NCBI GenBank assembly: GCA_900555525.1 | Contig: USLP01000017.1 | Span: 1-12,343, forward strand | Source: an uncultured Eubacteriales bacterium | GTDB lineage: Bacteria; Bacillota; Clostridia; UMGS1840 | Reading direction: 5' to 3' | Length of the DNA stretch: 12,343 nucleotides | Shown: positions 1 to 6,762 of the stretch, one piece after another | Position numbering within the stretch: the first letter of the stretch is position 1 | How the letters are laid out: the number at the start of each line of letters is the position of its first letter | Program-made: the position numbers and the translations under genes | The notes under the pieces: generated by a model | What the model was told of the DNA's origin: nothing | Seen by the model: only the letters and a program-made list of their open reading frames with translations | The model's database searches: none

Positions 1-30
1 CGGCACATAAAATTCAAGTGAATAGTGAAA

Positions 31-70
31 AAGTAATAAGTAATAAGTAATAAGTAATAAGTAATAAGTA
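31..70. repeat. 7-bp tandem repeat (about 5.7 copies)
   Basis: Units of AAGTAAT are repeated head to tail without mismatch for 40 bases. The tract lies just past the terminator that ends the minus-strand tRNA unit and is not in any convincing gene. It looks like a simple-sequence (slippage) tract; a role cannot be seen. Confidence 0.9.
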
Positions 71-107
71 AAAAATCGGCAAGCACAAATGTACTTGCCG
101 ATTTTTT
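70..107 (-). terminator. Rho-independent terminator of the tRNA-Gln unit (possibly bidirectional)
   Basis: A 13-bp perfect stem (71-83 with 94-106, core ATCGGCAAG/CTTGCCGAT) has a 10-nt loop. Read on the minus strand it starts directly after the tRNA CCA end and is followed by six T residues. The plus strand also ends in a T run, so it may stop transcription from both sides. Confidence 0.85.
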
Positions 108-181
108 TGGCAGGGATAGCAGGATTCGAACCTACGATATCGGAGTCAGAGTCCGAGGCCTTACCGCTTGGCGATATCCCT
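108..181 (-). tRNA. tRNA-Gln (anticodon CTG)
   Basis: Read on the minus strand, the 7-bp acceptor stem pairs AGGGATA with TATCCCT, followed by discriminator G and an encoded CCA. The D arm is GCC/GGC, the anticodon stem TCGGA/TCCGA encloses loop CTCTGAC with anticodon CTG at loop positions 3-5, and the T arm contains GGTTCGAATCC. The anticodon CUG reads glutamine codon CAG. The gene is 74 nt including CCA. It has its own promoter 35-63 bases upstream and its own terminator, so it is a single-gene unit downstream of uppP. Confidence 0.95.
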
Positions 182-187
182 ATATAT

Positions 188-211
188 GAGTGCTTAAATG
201 TTTAAGCACTC
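188..211 (-). other. Perfect inverted repeat in the tRNA-Gln 5' leader
   Basis: An 11-bp perfect stem (188-198 with 201-211, GAGTGCTTAAA/TTTAAGCACTC) is separated by two bases. It fills the stretch between the predicted transcription start of the tRNA (about 209) and the tRNA itself, leaving six bases to the mature 5' end. It may be a leader hairpin that helps pre-tRNA processing or folding, or a DNA operator at the start site. No function is proven by sequence. Confidence 0.6.
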
Positions 212-215
212 GACT

Positions 216-244
216 ATTATATACTATTTTTCTTATTTTGTCAA
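216..244 (-). promoter_or_regulatory. Sigma-A promoter of tRNA-Gln
   Basis: On the minus strand TTGACA (239-244) and TATAAT (216-221) are separated by exactly 17 bases, a perfect match to the vegetative consensus, as expected for a stable RNA gene. Transcription should start near 209. Confidence 0.9.
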
Positions 245-253
245 TACTTTTTT

Positions 254-276
254 AGAAATTTTTTCAAAAAATTTCT
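254..276 (-). terminator. Weak terminator-like hairpin after uppP
   Basis: An 11-bp perfect, very AT-rich inverted repeat (254-264 with 266-276) has a one-base centre. It sits eight bases past the uppP stop and before the tRNA promoter. It lacks a T run on the minus strand after the stem, so termination is likely but probably leaky. Confidence 0.45.
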
Positions 277-283
277 GCGTTTT

Positions 284-1093
284 TTAAACTATCATGAAAT
301 ATGCTAAAACTATTATACCCAAAATTATGCGGTAATATCCGAAACATTTGAAATCATGCTTTTTAACGAAGTCCATGAGGAACTTTATTGAAATCATGGA
401 AACTATGTATGCAACAACCATTCCGACAAGAAGCGTAGCCATGTTTGACGCTGTTATCAAATCAAGATTGCCTGCAATTTTCAAAATACTTACGCCGACC
501 ATAACGGGTATTGCGAGGAAAAACGAAAATTCTGCGGCAACGCTTCTCGAACAGCCGAGCATTATAGCCCCCAAAATCGTTGCGCCCGACCTTGACGTAC
601 CGGGAACAATCGACAGAACCTGGAACATACCGATTAAAAGAGCAGTTTTGTATGTCATTGATTTCATATCGTTTACGGTTGAAGTTTTGTTGAGATTTTC
701 CGTAATTATAAACAGTATACCGTATATAATAAGCGTGGAGGCGATAACATACGGATTTTCGAAATGCTCCATGTAGTTGTCGAGAAGCAGTCCGAAAACG
801 CCTGCCGGAACGCAAGCCGCAATAACCTTAAACCACATATCCCACGTATCCTTTTTCTCCTGTGAGCTTTTGCGCGGCGAAAACGGATTGAGTTTTCCGA
901 AAAACATTGTAACAACCGCCAAAATAGCGCCGAACTGAATTACATAAAGGTATAAGTCGGAGGTGAGAAAGCCATCCGTTTTCATAAACGAATTTACGAG
1001 AATCATATGACCCGTACTAGATATCGGGAGCCATTCCGTCAATCCCTCGACGATACCCAAAAAAATAGATTTTAAAATTTCTGCAAAATTCAT
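284..1093 (-). CDS. uppP: Undecaprenyl-diphosphatase (UppP/BacA family)
   Basis: This integral membrane enzyme dephosphorylates undecaprenyl diphosphate to recycle the lipid carrier for peptidoglycan and other wall polymers; overexpression is known to give bacitracin resistance. The 269-aa product has the usual family length and is almost wholly hydrophobic, with about eight likely membrane segments. The family motifs are present: E16-x3-E20 followed by PISSTGH with S26 and H29, and PGTSRSGAT at 164-172 with R168, matching the catalytic residues of E. coli UppP. The start at 1093 is supported by a GAAAGGA ribosome binding site (about 1104-1110). A promoter lies directly upstream and the gene is transcribed alone, divergent from the M14 peptidase gene. 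No truncation or odd residue is seen. Confidence 0.96.
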   Translation of the reverse strand: MNFAEILKSIFLGIVEGLTEWLPISSTGHMILVNSFMKTDGFLTSDLYLYVIQFGAILAVVTMFFGKLNPFSPRKSSQEKKDTWDMWFKVIAACVPAGVFGLLLDNYMEHFENPYVIASTLIIYGILFIITENLNKTSTVNDMKSMTYKTALLIGMFQVLSIVPGTSRSGATILGAIMLGCSRSVAAEFSFFLAIPVMVGVSILKIAGNLDLITASNMATLLVGMVVAYIVSMISIKFLMDFVKKHDFKCFGYYRIILGIIVLAYFMIV

Positions 1094-1125
1094 GATTTTA
1101 ATATCCTTTCCGAAAATATATCTAA

Positions 1126-1154
1126 ATTATAGCCTATTTCTCCCAAAAAATCAA
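1126..1154 (-). promoter_or_regulatory. Sigma-A type promoter of uppP
   Basis: On the minus strand TTGATT (1149-1154) and TATAAT (1126-1131) have a 17-base spacer, about 32 bases before the uppP start codon. The -10 is perfect and the -35 matches four of six positions. Confidence 0.7.
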
Positions 1155-1201
1155 TAGCAAATACGAAAATTAACAAAAAATTAATATTTGGAAATATTGA
1201 T

Positions 1202-1230
1202 TTGCCAAAATTTATCATACGGCATAATAT
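1202..1230 (+). promoter_or_regulatory. Candidate promoter of the M14 peptidase gene
   Basis: TTGCCA (1202-1207) and TAATAT (1225-1230) are 17 bases apart; an alternative -10 is CATAAT at 1223-1228. The gene is divergent from uppP, so a promoter must lie here, but the match is moderate and a sporulation sigma factor cannot be excluded. Confidence 0.4.
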
Positions 1231-1254
1231 AAATATGAGGAGGTATGAAAAAAT

Positions 1255-2535
1255 ATGATTACAATAAAAAGAAACGACAATAACCCGTATGTTTCGTATG
1301 CAAGGCTTGCGCTGGAGAGAATGGGCTACGAAACCGACGAAACAAACAGCTATTTCGGCGAAACGCTCGAAAAGCTTATTATGAGCGTGCAAACGGAAAA
1401 CGGAATATCGCCCGACGGAATTGTCGGCGAAAGGACATGGGACGTTTTTACACCATATCTAAAGGGTTATACAACGGAAATTATAAAGCCGACAATGACG
1501 TTTTATAAGCTTGCCGAAAAATACAAGACAACCATCGGGCGTATCAAAACGGCAAACCCTGAAATAAACGAAAGCAATCTTACGATAGGTCAGCGGATAG
1601 TTATTCCGTTTGGCTTTTCAATCGTTCCGACAAACATAGCGTATACATACGAGCTGTCGTCGATTTTGACGGACGGACTTTCCGTGCGTTATCCGTTCAT
1701 CGTTGCGGGAAGCGCAGGTCAGAGCGTAATGGGGCATGAACTTGACTTCATAACTATCGGAACAGGCACAACGCACGTATTTTATAACGCTTCGCACCAT
1801 GCGAACGAATGGATAACAACCCCCCTTTTGTTTAAGTTTATCGAGGATTACTGCGAAGCGTATGCCACCAATGGGGAGATAGGCGGACTTTCCGCCGAAA
1901 GGCTGTATAACGGTAAACGTCTTACCGTGATTCCGCTTGTCAACCCCGACGGAGTTGATTTGGTAAACGGAGCGATAGCGGAAAATTCTGTTTATTATGA
2001 GGGAGCCAAGATTATATCGGAGAAATATCCGTCGATACCGTTTCCAAACGGCTGGAAAGCAAATATTTTGGGAACGGATTTAAACCTAAACTATCCCGCA
2101 GGCTGGGAAAATGCAAAGAAAATCAAATATTCTCAAGGCTATACCACGCCTGCGCCGAGAGATTACGTGGGTACTGCGCCGCTGAGCGCACCCGAAAGCG
2201 GCGCTGTCTATCGGTTTACGCAGAAAAATAACTTTTCTCTAACCTTGTCATATCATACGCAGGGAGAGGTTATATACTGGAAATATCTTGACTGTAATCC
2301 GCCCCGTGCGCTTGACATCGGCAGGGAATTAAGCCGTGTTTCGGGGTATGCGCTTGAACTTACGCCGAGTGAATCGGGCTATGCGGGCTATAAGGACTGG
2401 TTTATATATTATTACGATTTGCCGGGTTATACCGTGGAGGTCGGAAAAGGCGAAAATCCGCTTCCGATTACGCAGTTTGAAAAAATTTATGCGGATAATC
2501 TTCCGCTTCTTGTAACTGCTCTCGATATGGCATAA
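1255..2535 (+). CDS. M14-family gamma-D-glutamyl-meso-diaminopimelate peptidase with PG-binding and LysM modules
   Basis: Three modules are visible. Residues about 8-70 form a peptidoglycan-binding type 1 domain (NGISPDGIVGERTWD). Residues about 77-119 form a LysM repeat (YKLAEKYKTT...NLTIGQRIVIP). Residues about 128-426 are a zinc carboxypeptidase fold, with ligands H182 and E185 (HHANE) and H334 (SYHTQ) and general base E395 (TVEVGKGE). The DLNLNYP motif (275-281) has Leu where carboxypeptidase A has its substrate-carboxylate Arg, as in the Lysinibacillus endopeptidase I/YqgT group that cuts the gamma-D-Glu-mDAP bond of muropeptides. There is no signal peptide, also true of that group, suggesting action on cytoplasmic or mother-cell muropeptides, perhaps in recycling or sporulation. 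The start is set by GAGGAGG at 1237-1243. An earlier ATG at 1245 is in another frame. Confidence 0.9.
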   Translation: MITIKRNDNNPYVSYARLALERMGYETDETNSYFGETLEKLIMSVQTENGISPDGIVGERTWDVFTPYLKGYTTEIIKPTMTFYKLAEKYKTTIGRIKTANPEINESNLTIGQRIVIPFGFSIVPTNIAYTYELSSILTDGLSVRYPFIVAGSAGQSVMGHELDFITIGTGTTHVFYNASHHANEWITTPLLFKFIEDYCEAYATNGEIGGLSAERLYNGKRLTVIPLVNPDGVDLVNGAIAENSVYYEGAKIISEKYPSIPFPNGWKANILGTDLNLNYPAGWENAKKIKYSQGYTTPAPRDYVGTAPLSAPESGAVYRFTQKNNFSLTLSYHTQGEVIYWKYLDCNPPRALDIGRELSRVSGYALELTPSESGYAGYKDWFIYYYDLPGYTVEVGKGENPLPITQFEKIYADNLPLLVTALDMA

Positions 2536-2560
2536 TTTTACTGAATTTTCGGCGTGATAC

Positions 2561-2589
2561 TTGACAAAAAATGAAAATAGGGGTATAAT
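2561..2589 (+). promoter_or_regulatory. Sigma-A promoter of the COG0523 GTPase operon
   Basis: TTGACA (2561-2566) and TATAAT (2584-2589) are separated by 17 bases, a perfect consensus. Transcription should start near 2596, inside the left arm of the adjacent palindrome. Such a strong promoter for a metal-homeostasis gene implies that control is by repression or at the leader. Confidence 0.88.
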
Positions 2590-2593
2590 AAAT

Positions 2594-2623
2594 AGGCATA
2601 AGAGGCATATGCTTCTTATGCCT
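2594..2623 (+). promoter_or_regulatory. 30-bp palindrome at the transcription start (operator or 5' stem-loop)
   Basis: Arms 2594-2606 and 2611-2623 pair over 13 bp (AGGCATAAGAGGC with GCTTCTTATGCCT, one G-T pair) around an ATAT centre. It begins five bases after the -10 box and covers about +1 to +28. As DNA it could bind a dimeric repressor such as a metalloregulator; as RNA it would form a hairpin at the very 5' end. It does not match the Bacillus Zur box, so the regulator is unknown. Confidence 0.65.
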
Positions 2624-2632
2624 AAAAATGAA

Positions 2633-2673
2633 GGGAGGAAGGAAAAGCCGAAAATCGGTTTTCCCGAACAGGA
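2633..2673 (+). promoter_or_regulatory. Strong Shine-Dalgarno separated from the start codon by a hairpin
   Basis: GGGAGGAAGG (2633-2642) is a strong ribosome binding site but lies over 30 bases before ATG 2674. Between them 2641-2651 pairs with 2655-2664 (GGAAAA/TTTTCC and CCGA/TCGG, with one bulged G). Folding it would bring the Shine-Dalgarno to about 11 bases from the start. The nearer AGGA touches the ATG and is too close to work. No other in-frame start codon exists after the stop at 2629. Confidence 0.6.
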
Positions 2674-3735
2674 ATGACTAAAGTAGATATTTTTTCAGGA
2701 TTTTTGGGAGCAGGCAAAACCACTCTTATAAAAAAACTTATCAATGAGGTTTATAAAGGCGAAAAACTCGTCCTTATAGAAAATGAATTTGGTGAAATAG
2801 GTATTGACGGCGGATTTTTGAAAGACGCGGGAATAGAAATAACGGAAATGAATTCGGGCTGTATTTGCTGCAGTTTGGTAGGCGACTTCGGAAAGGCGCT
2901 CAATAAGGTTGTGGAGGAATACGCTCCCGAAAGAATTTTGATAGAGCCGTCGGGCGTAGGAAAATTGAGCGATGTTGCAAAGGCTGTTGAAAACGCTCAC
3001 TGCGACGGCTTGGTTATAACCGGCAAAACAACGGTATGCGACGCGAAAAAATGCAAAATGTATGCGTCAAATTTCGGAGAATTTTATAACGACCAGATAG
3101 AAAATGCAACAACAATCATTTTGAGCCATACGGACGGCATAAGCGAAGCAAAGCTTGAAACGGCTGTAAAAACCGTTAAGGGCATAAACCCTCATGCGGT
3201 TTTGGTAACAACTCCGCTTTCGCTTCTTACGGGCGAACAGCTCAAAAACGCAATCTCGGCTTCCGATACGCTTTCAAACAGCATGAAGGAACTTTCCGAA
3301 AAAGAAGAAATCTGCCCCGAATGCGGTCATCATCATGACCACGACCATGAACATGAACACGAACATCACCATGAACATGAGGAGCATGAACATCATCACG
3401 ACCATGACGGTCATTGTTGTTGCGGTCATGACCACGACCACGAGCATCATCACCACGCAGACGAAGTGTTCACAAGCTGGGGAACGGAAACGACAAGAAA
3501 ATTCACGGCTGATGAAATCGAAAATGCGCTTTCGGAGCTTATAAACGAAAAGAAATACGGCATAATTCTGCGTGCAAAGGGAATTGTCGAAGGTACGGAC
3601 GGCAAATGGATTCATTTTGACTATATCCCCGGAGAACCCGACATACGAAACGGCTCTGCGGGAATTATCGGCAGAATCTGCGTTATAGGCTCAAAAATAA
3701 ACGAAGAAGAAATCAAGAAGCTGTTTAACGTATAA
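2674..3735 (+). CDS. COG0523 (CobW/G3E) metal-chaperone GTPase with His/Cys-rich segment
   Basis: G3E P-loop GTPases of this class load or traffic metals such as zinc. Walker A is SGFLGAGKTT (8-17), the hallmark metal-binding CxCC is GCICC (C63, C65, C66), and EPSGVGK (91-97) occupies the Walker B region; the usual NKxD base-recognition motif is replaced by SHTDG (151-155). Residues 211-262 form a His-rich linker with 24 His plus CPEC (214-217) and CCC (248-250), a likely metal store or sensor. The C-terminal CobW domain spans about 270-353. Length (353 aa) is normal for the family. The next gene follows after 22 bases with its own GGAAAGG site, so the two are cotranscribed. Zinc is the best guess; cobalt, nickel or iron are possible. 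Confidence 0.93.
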   Translation: MTKVDIFSGFLGAGKTTLIKKLINEVYKGEKLVLIENEFGEIGIDGGFLKDAGIEITEMNSGCICCSLVGDFGKALNKVVEEYAPERILIEPSGVGKLSDVAKAVENAHCDGLVITGKTTVCDAKKCKMYASNFGEFYNDQIENATTIILSHTDGISEAKLETAVKTVKGINPHAVLVTTPLSLLTGEQLKNAISASDTLSNSMKELSEKEEICPECGHHHDHDHEHEHEHHHEHEEHEHHHDHDGHCCCGHDHDHEHHHHADEVFTSWGTETTRKFTADEIENALSELINEKKYGIILRAKGIVEGTDGKWIHFDYIPGEPDIRNGSAGIIGRICVIGSKINEEEIKKLFNV

Positions 3736-3757
3736 GCACGGAAAGGACTGATAATTT

Positions 3758-4705
3758 ATGGAAATACCCGTTTATCTTTTTACGGGATTTTTGGAAGCCG
3801 GAAAAACGAAATGTATACAGGAAACCATGGAAAGCTCCGAGTTTAACACGGGTGAAAAAACGCTTATAATACAATGCGAATCGGGCGAAGAGGAGCTTGA
3901 TTTTTCCAAATTCCCGATAAATGACCGCTCCGTTTTGGAGGTTTTGGAAAGCGAAGCGGAGCTTAACGCAAAAACGCTTAAAAAACTAAACGCAAAGCAC
4001 CACCCGAAAACGGTTTTGATTGAATATAACGGTATGTGGCAGCTGGACGAGCTTTATAATGCCCTCCCCGAAGAATGGTTTGTTTATCAAGAGATTTTCC
4101 TCGCCGACTGCACAACGTTTTTAATGTATAATAAAAATAACGGTATGAGAGGCCTTGTGGTGGACAAGCTGAAAAGCTGTGAGCTTGTTGTGTTTAACCG
4201 TGCGGACGGAACGGAAAAACGAGACGAATTTCATAAAATCGTGCGTGCCACAAGCCGAAAAACAAGTATTTTGTATGAAGACCTTGAGGGCAATACGGAA
4301 TATGACGAAACAAAAGACCCTCTGCCGTTTGATATAAATGCCGACGTTATAGAAATTTCGGACAGGGATTATGCGATATGGTACAGAGATTTTTCGGAGG
4401 ACGAAAGCAAATATTACGGCAAAAAGCTGAAAATAAAAGGCGTTGTCGGAATAAAAAATCTTCCGCCCGACGTGTGCGTTTTCGGACGCTATATAATGAC
4501 GTGCTGTATCGAAGATACGGAGTTTAAAGGCTTTGTCTGCAAATGCCCCAAAGGAACATTGCTCCGAAACAAAGAATGGGTTATAATTACCGCAACACTC
4601 AAAAACGAGTACAATGACCTTTACGAAGCCAAAGGTCCCGTCATGTATGCCGAAAAAATCGAGCATACCTCCGCCCCCGAAGAAGAGGTAGCAACATTCT
4701 TTTAA
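3758..4705 (+). CDS. Degenerate COG0523 GTPase fused to a DUF1980/TIGR03943-like domain
   Basis: The N-terminal half (about 1-190) resembles the preceding GTPase: Walker A TGFLEAGKT (9-17), IEYNG (88-92) where EPSG would be, and NRAD (147-150) as an NKxD variant. The CxCC metal motif is absent; QCESGEEE follows strand 2 instead. The C-terminal part (about 198-315) resembles the DUF1980 domain of B. subtilis YcgQ, including YYGKKLKIKGVV, GRYIMTCCI with paired C249-C250, and EWVIITATL. YcgQ-type proteins normally pair with a YcgR-type membrane permease, and none is seen here. I infer a soluble partner of the upstream GTPase, perhaps handing metal to or gating a transporter encoded elsewhere. 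There is no signal peptide. The gene ends directly before a strong terminator. Confidence 0.8.
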   Translation: MEIPVYLFTGFLEAGKTKCIQETMESSEFNTGEKTLIIQCESGEEELDFSKFPINDRSVLEVLESEAELNAKTLKKLNAKHHPKTVLIEYNGMWQLDELYNALPEEWFVYQEIFLADCTTFLMYNKNNGMRGLVVDKLKSCELVVFNRADGTEKRDEFHKIVRATSRKTSILYEDLEGNTEYDETKDPLPFDINADVIEISDRDYAIWYRDFSEDESKYYGKKLKIKGVVGIKNLPPDVCVFGRYIMTCCIEDTEFKGFVCKCPKGTLLRNKEWVIITATLKNEYNDLYEAKGPVMYAEKIEHTSAPEEEVATFF

Positions 4706-4706
4706 T

Positions 4707-4733
4707 GAAAATTCCCCTTTTTGGGGGATTTTT
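4707..4733 (+). terminator. Rho-independent terminator of the GTPase operon
   Basis: A 10-bp stem (4708-4717 with 4723-4732, core TTCCCC/GGGGGA with one G-T pair) and a T5 loop ends in a T run, starting two bases after the stop codon. It closes the two-gene metal operon and separates it from the agr-like locus. Confidence 0.88.
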
Positions 4734-4796
4734 AGTATCGCACGTTTTTTTGCATAAATCACGCTGTAAAATTTGATATCACAGGAGGGCATTTAT

Positions 4797-5483
4797 ATGA
4801 AAATAGCAATTTGCGACGACGAAGAAATATTTATTGACAGACTTAAAAATTTAATAACAGACAAAGAAGCGCAAATACACATTTTCCTTTCGGGAGAAGA
4901 GCTGATTAATTCCGACATTGATTTTGATATTGTCTTACTGGATATTGAAATGCCCGGGACAGACGGCTTGAGCGTAGCTTCGCAACTGTACCGGAAAAAC
5001 AGAAAGACATTGCTTTTATTTATTACTTCGCATAGAGAATATTCCACAAAAGGCTATGAGTTCAGAGCTTTTAGATATGTTTTGAAATCCGAACCCGACG
5101 ATTTTGTTAAGAGAAATATTCAAGATGCGATTAATGAATATAAAAATTATGATTTTTATATAACCGTAAGCTATAAAGGCGAATATGCTAAAATTTTATC
5201 CGCACAGATTATTTATATAGAAGCGTTCGGGCATACGATAACCATACATACTGCCGATAAGGCTTATATCGGAAAAAATAAATTCAAAGATATATGCAGG
5301 CTTCTTGAAGAACACGGATTTGTACAATGCCATAAAAGCTATATTGTTAATATGCGGTATATAAAAACCATTGAAAAAAACTCATGTGTAAATATGACAA
5401 ACGAAATAAAACTGCCAATCGGACGAAAATACAGTGCAAATACAACAGAAGCATATTTGAAGTTTATAGACAGGAGAATTTAA
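4797..5483 (+). CDS. agrA: AgrA-like LytTR response regulator
   Basis: The 228-aa protein has a CheY-like receiver (1-115) with acidic pocket D7-D8, phosphoacceptor D49 in LLDIEMPG, T77 and K97. A LytTR DNA-binding domain follows (about 120-228), with YIEAFGH, the conserved QCHKSYIVNMRYI and LPIGRKY. LytTR regulators of the AgrA/ComE type bind pairs of direct repeats near promoters. The start at 4797 is chosen for AGGAGGG at 4783-4789; an in-frame ATG at 4773 has no such site and would add eight residues before the normal MKIAICDD start. The sensor kinase gene begins two bases after the stop codon. The candidate target is the direct repeat at 6744-6779. No clear promoter is visible in the 60 bases after the upstream terminator. 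Confidence 0.93.
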   Translation: MKIAICDDEEIFIDRLKNLITDKEAQIHIFLSGEELINSDIDFDIVLLDIEMPGTDGLSVASQLYRKNRKTLLLFITSHREYSTKGYEFRAFRYVLKSEPDDFVKRNIQDAINEYKNYDFYITVSYKGEYAKILSAQIIYIEAFGHTITIHTADKAYIGKNKFKDICRLLEEHGFVQCHKSYIVNMRYIKTIEKNSCVNMTNEIKLPIGRKYSANTTEAYLKFIDRRI

Positions 5484-5484
5484 T

Positions 5485-6762
5485 ATGAAAGGTATAATAG
5501 AATTTGTTTCTTGTATTTTGGATATAGTTATAGTATTTATATATTTTGACGGTGTGCTTGAACGCAAGAAAAATATAGGCAATTTGTTTTTTGTATATTT
5601 TTGTGCCATGATAGCGGTAAATTTTGTAAGAACAAATTTGTTTTTATCTTTTCGGATAAATATACTTGTTTCCATTGTAATATTGTTATTAACGGCATTA
5701 CTGTGTTTTGACGGCTCGTTTGCGAGAAAATTGTTTTTTATAGCCGTGAATGCAATTTCGATTATGATTTCGGAAATACTGACTGCAATATTTCTTTCAA
5801 CATTCTTAAAGATTGAATATGATGACGGCTTTACAATGCGGTATTTGGGGATTGCATTTTCTACAACACTTTTGTTTGTGTTAAACCTGTTTACAATTTA
5901 CATTGCAAGAAAAAAATACAAGAGCCTGCCTGTAAAATATAATATACTTATGATATTATGCCCTGTATTCAGCTTATATATTTTGATACTTTTGGATTCA
6001 TATATTGCGCAAGCTTCAAACCATAACTATTTCATGTCATTTATTGCCGTATTGGGGTTAGGGTACATAAATATAATGGTATTCGACTTTTTTGATTATT
6101 ACGAAAAAGGCTTGAAAGCGCAAACTCTTGATATAATCTTGAAATCAAATGAAGAAAATTATAAGCTTTTGGAAGAAAACGAAAAGGAGCTTCATATATT
6201 AAGACATGATATTTTAAAATACATGGCAGAAATGAAAGAAATGCTGAAAGCGGGAAAATCCGAAGCCGCCGAACAATATGCCGAAGATATAAATAATATC
6301 GTTTTCAATCATACCTCGGTTTCGCGTACGGGTAATTTGGTTTTAGATACAATTTTAAATATTGAAAATAAAAAGGCTGTTGCTCTGGGAATAAAATATG
6401 ATGTTAAGCTGAATATTTCAGAGAATATAAATATATTGTCAATTGACTTAAGCAGGGTATTGTATAACGCAATAGACAACGCTATTGAAGCGTGCGAAAA
6501 AGTAAAGGATAAGTATATTTTAGTGTCAATAACCTCTGATGAGAAAATGCTGAAAATAATTATAGAAAACACATCGCCTTATGTGGAAATAAAGGATAAC
6601 AAAATAAAAACAACAAAATCGGATAACATAAGGCATGGATATGGTATCAAAAGCATAAAAAGCGCTTTGAAAAATAATGACGGCTTAATTTCGCTGGATT
6701 ATCAAAACGGAATATTTATATGCAGAATAATTATGAAAAATGATGTCGTTTGTGAAAAATAA
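5485..6762 (+). CDS. agrC: AgrC-like GHKL sensor histidine kinase
   Basis: The 425-aa product starts with about six hydrophobic segments (residues 3-205), as in AgrC sensors that bind a cyclic peptide outside the cell. A coiled linker follows (about 208-240). The phosphoacceptor is H241 in LRHDILKYM, typical of the family. The ATPase domain has an N box YNAIDNAIEA (327-336) and a GYGIKSI glycine box (385-391) of HATPase_c_5/GHKL type. It sits one base after agrA with AGGAG at 5472-5476, so translation is probably coupled. Its 3' end holds the first half of a direct repeat that is probably the operator for agrB, and no terminator separates it from agrB. The ligand is inferred to be the product of the agrD gene downstream. 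Confidence 0.92.
   Translation: MKGIIEFVSCILDIVIVFIYFDGVLERKKNIGNLFFVYFCAMIAVNFVRTNLFLSFRINILVSIVILLLTALLCFDGSFARKLFFIAVNAISIMISEILTAIFLSTFLKIEYDDGFTMRYLGIAFSTTLLFVLNLFTIYIARKKYKSLPVKYNILMILCPVFSLYILILLDSYIAQASNHNYFMSFIAVLGLGYINIMVFDFFDYYEKGLKAQTLDIILKSNEENYKLLEENEKELHILRHDILKYMAEMKEMLKAGKSEAAEQYAEDINNIVFNHTSVSRTGNLVLDTILNIENKKAVALGIKYDVKLNISENINILSIDLSRVLYNAIDNAIEACEKVKDKYILVSITSDEKMLKIIIENTSPYVEIKDNKIKTTKSDNIRHGYGIKSIKSALKNNDGLISLDYQNGIFICRIIMKNDVVCEK

Noticed and set aside
31..70. CRISPR-like array
   Set aside because: Seven-base units with no spacers; simple tandem repeat.
348..776. 142-aa plus-strand frame inside uppP
   Set aside because: Antisense to conserved uppP coding sequence.
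3274..3615. Met/Val-rich minus-strand frame
   Set aside because: Produced by the repetitive His codons of the GTPase read in reverse; looks membrane-like only by composition.
4741..4763. Possible second AgrA operator before agrA (two CACG motifs about 19 bases apart)
   Set aside because: Only four bases repeat; too weak compared with the 16-bp copies at 6744-6779.
4121..4792. 223-aa frame on the minus strand
   Set aside because: Antisense to the GTPase-DUF1980 gene, crosses its terminator and has no domain.
4773..4796. Upstream ATG start for the AgrA-like regulator
   Set aside because: No ribosome binding site precedes it; the AGGAGGG at 4783-4789 serves ATG 4797, where receiver domains normally begin.
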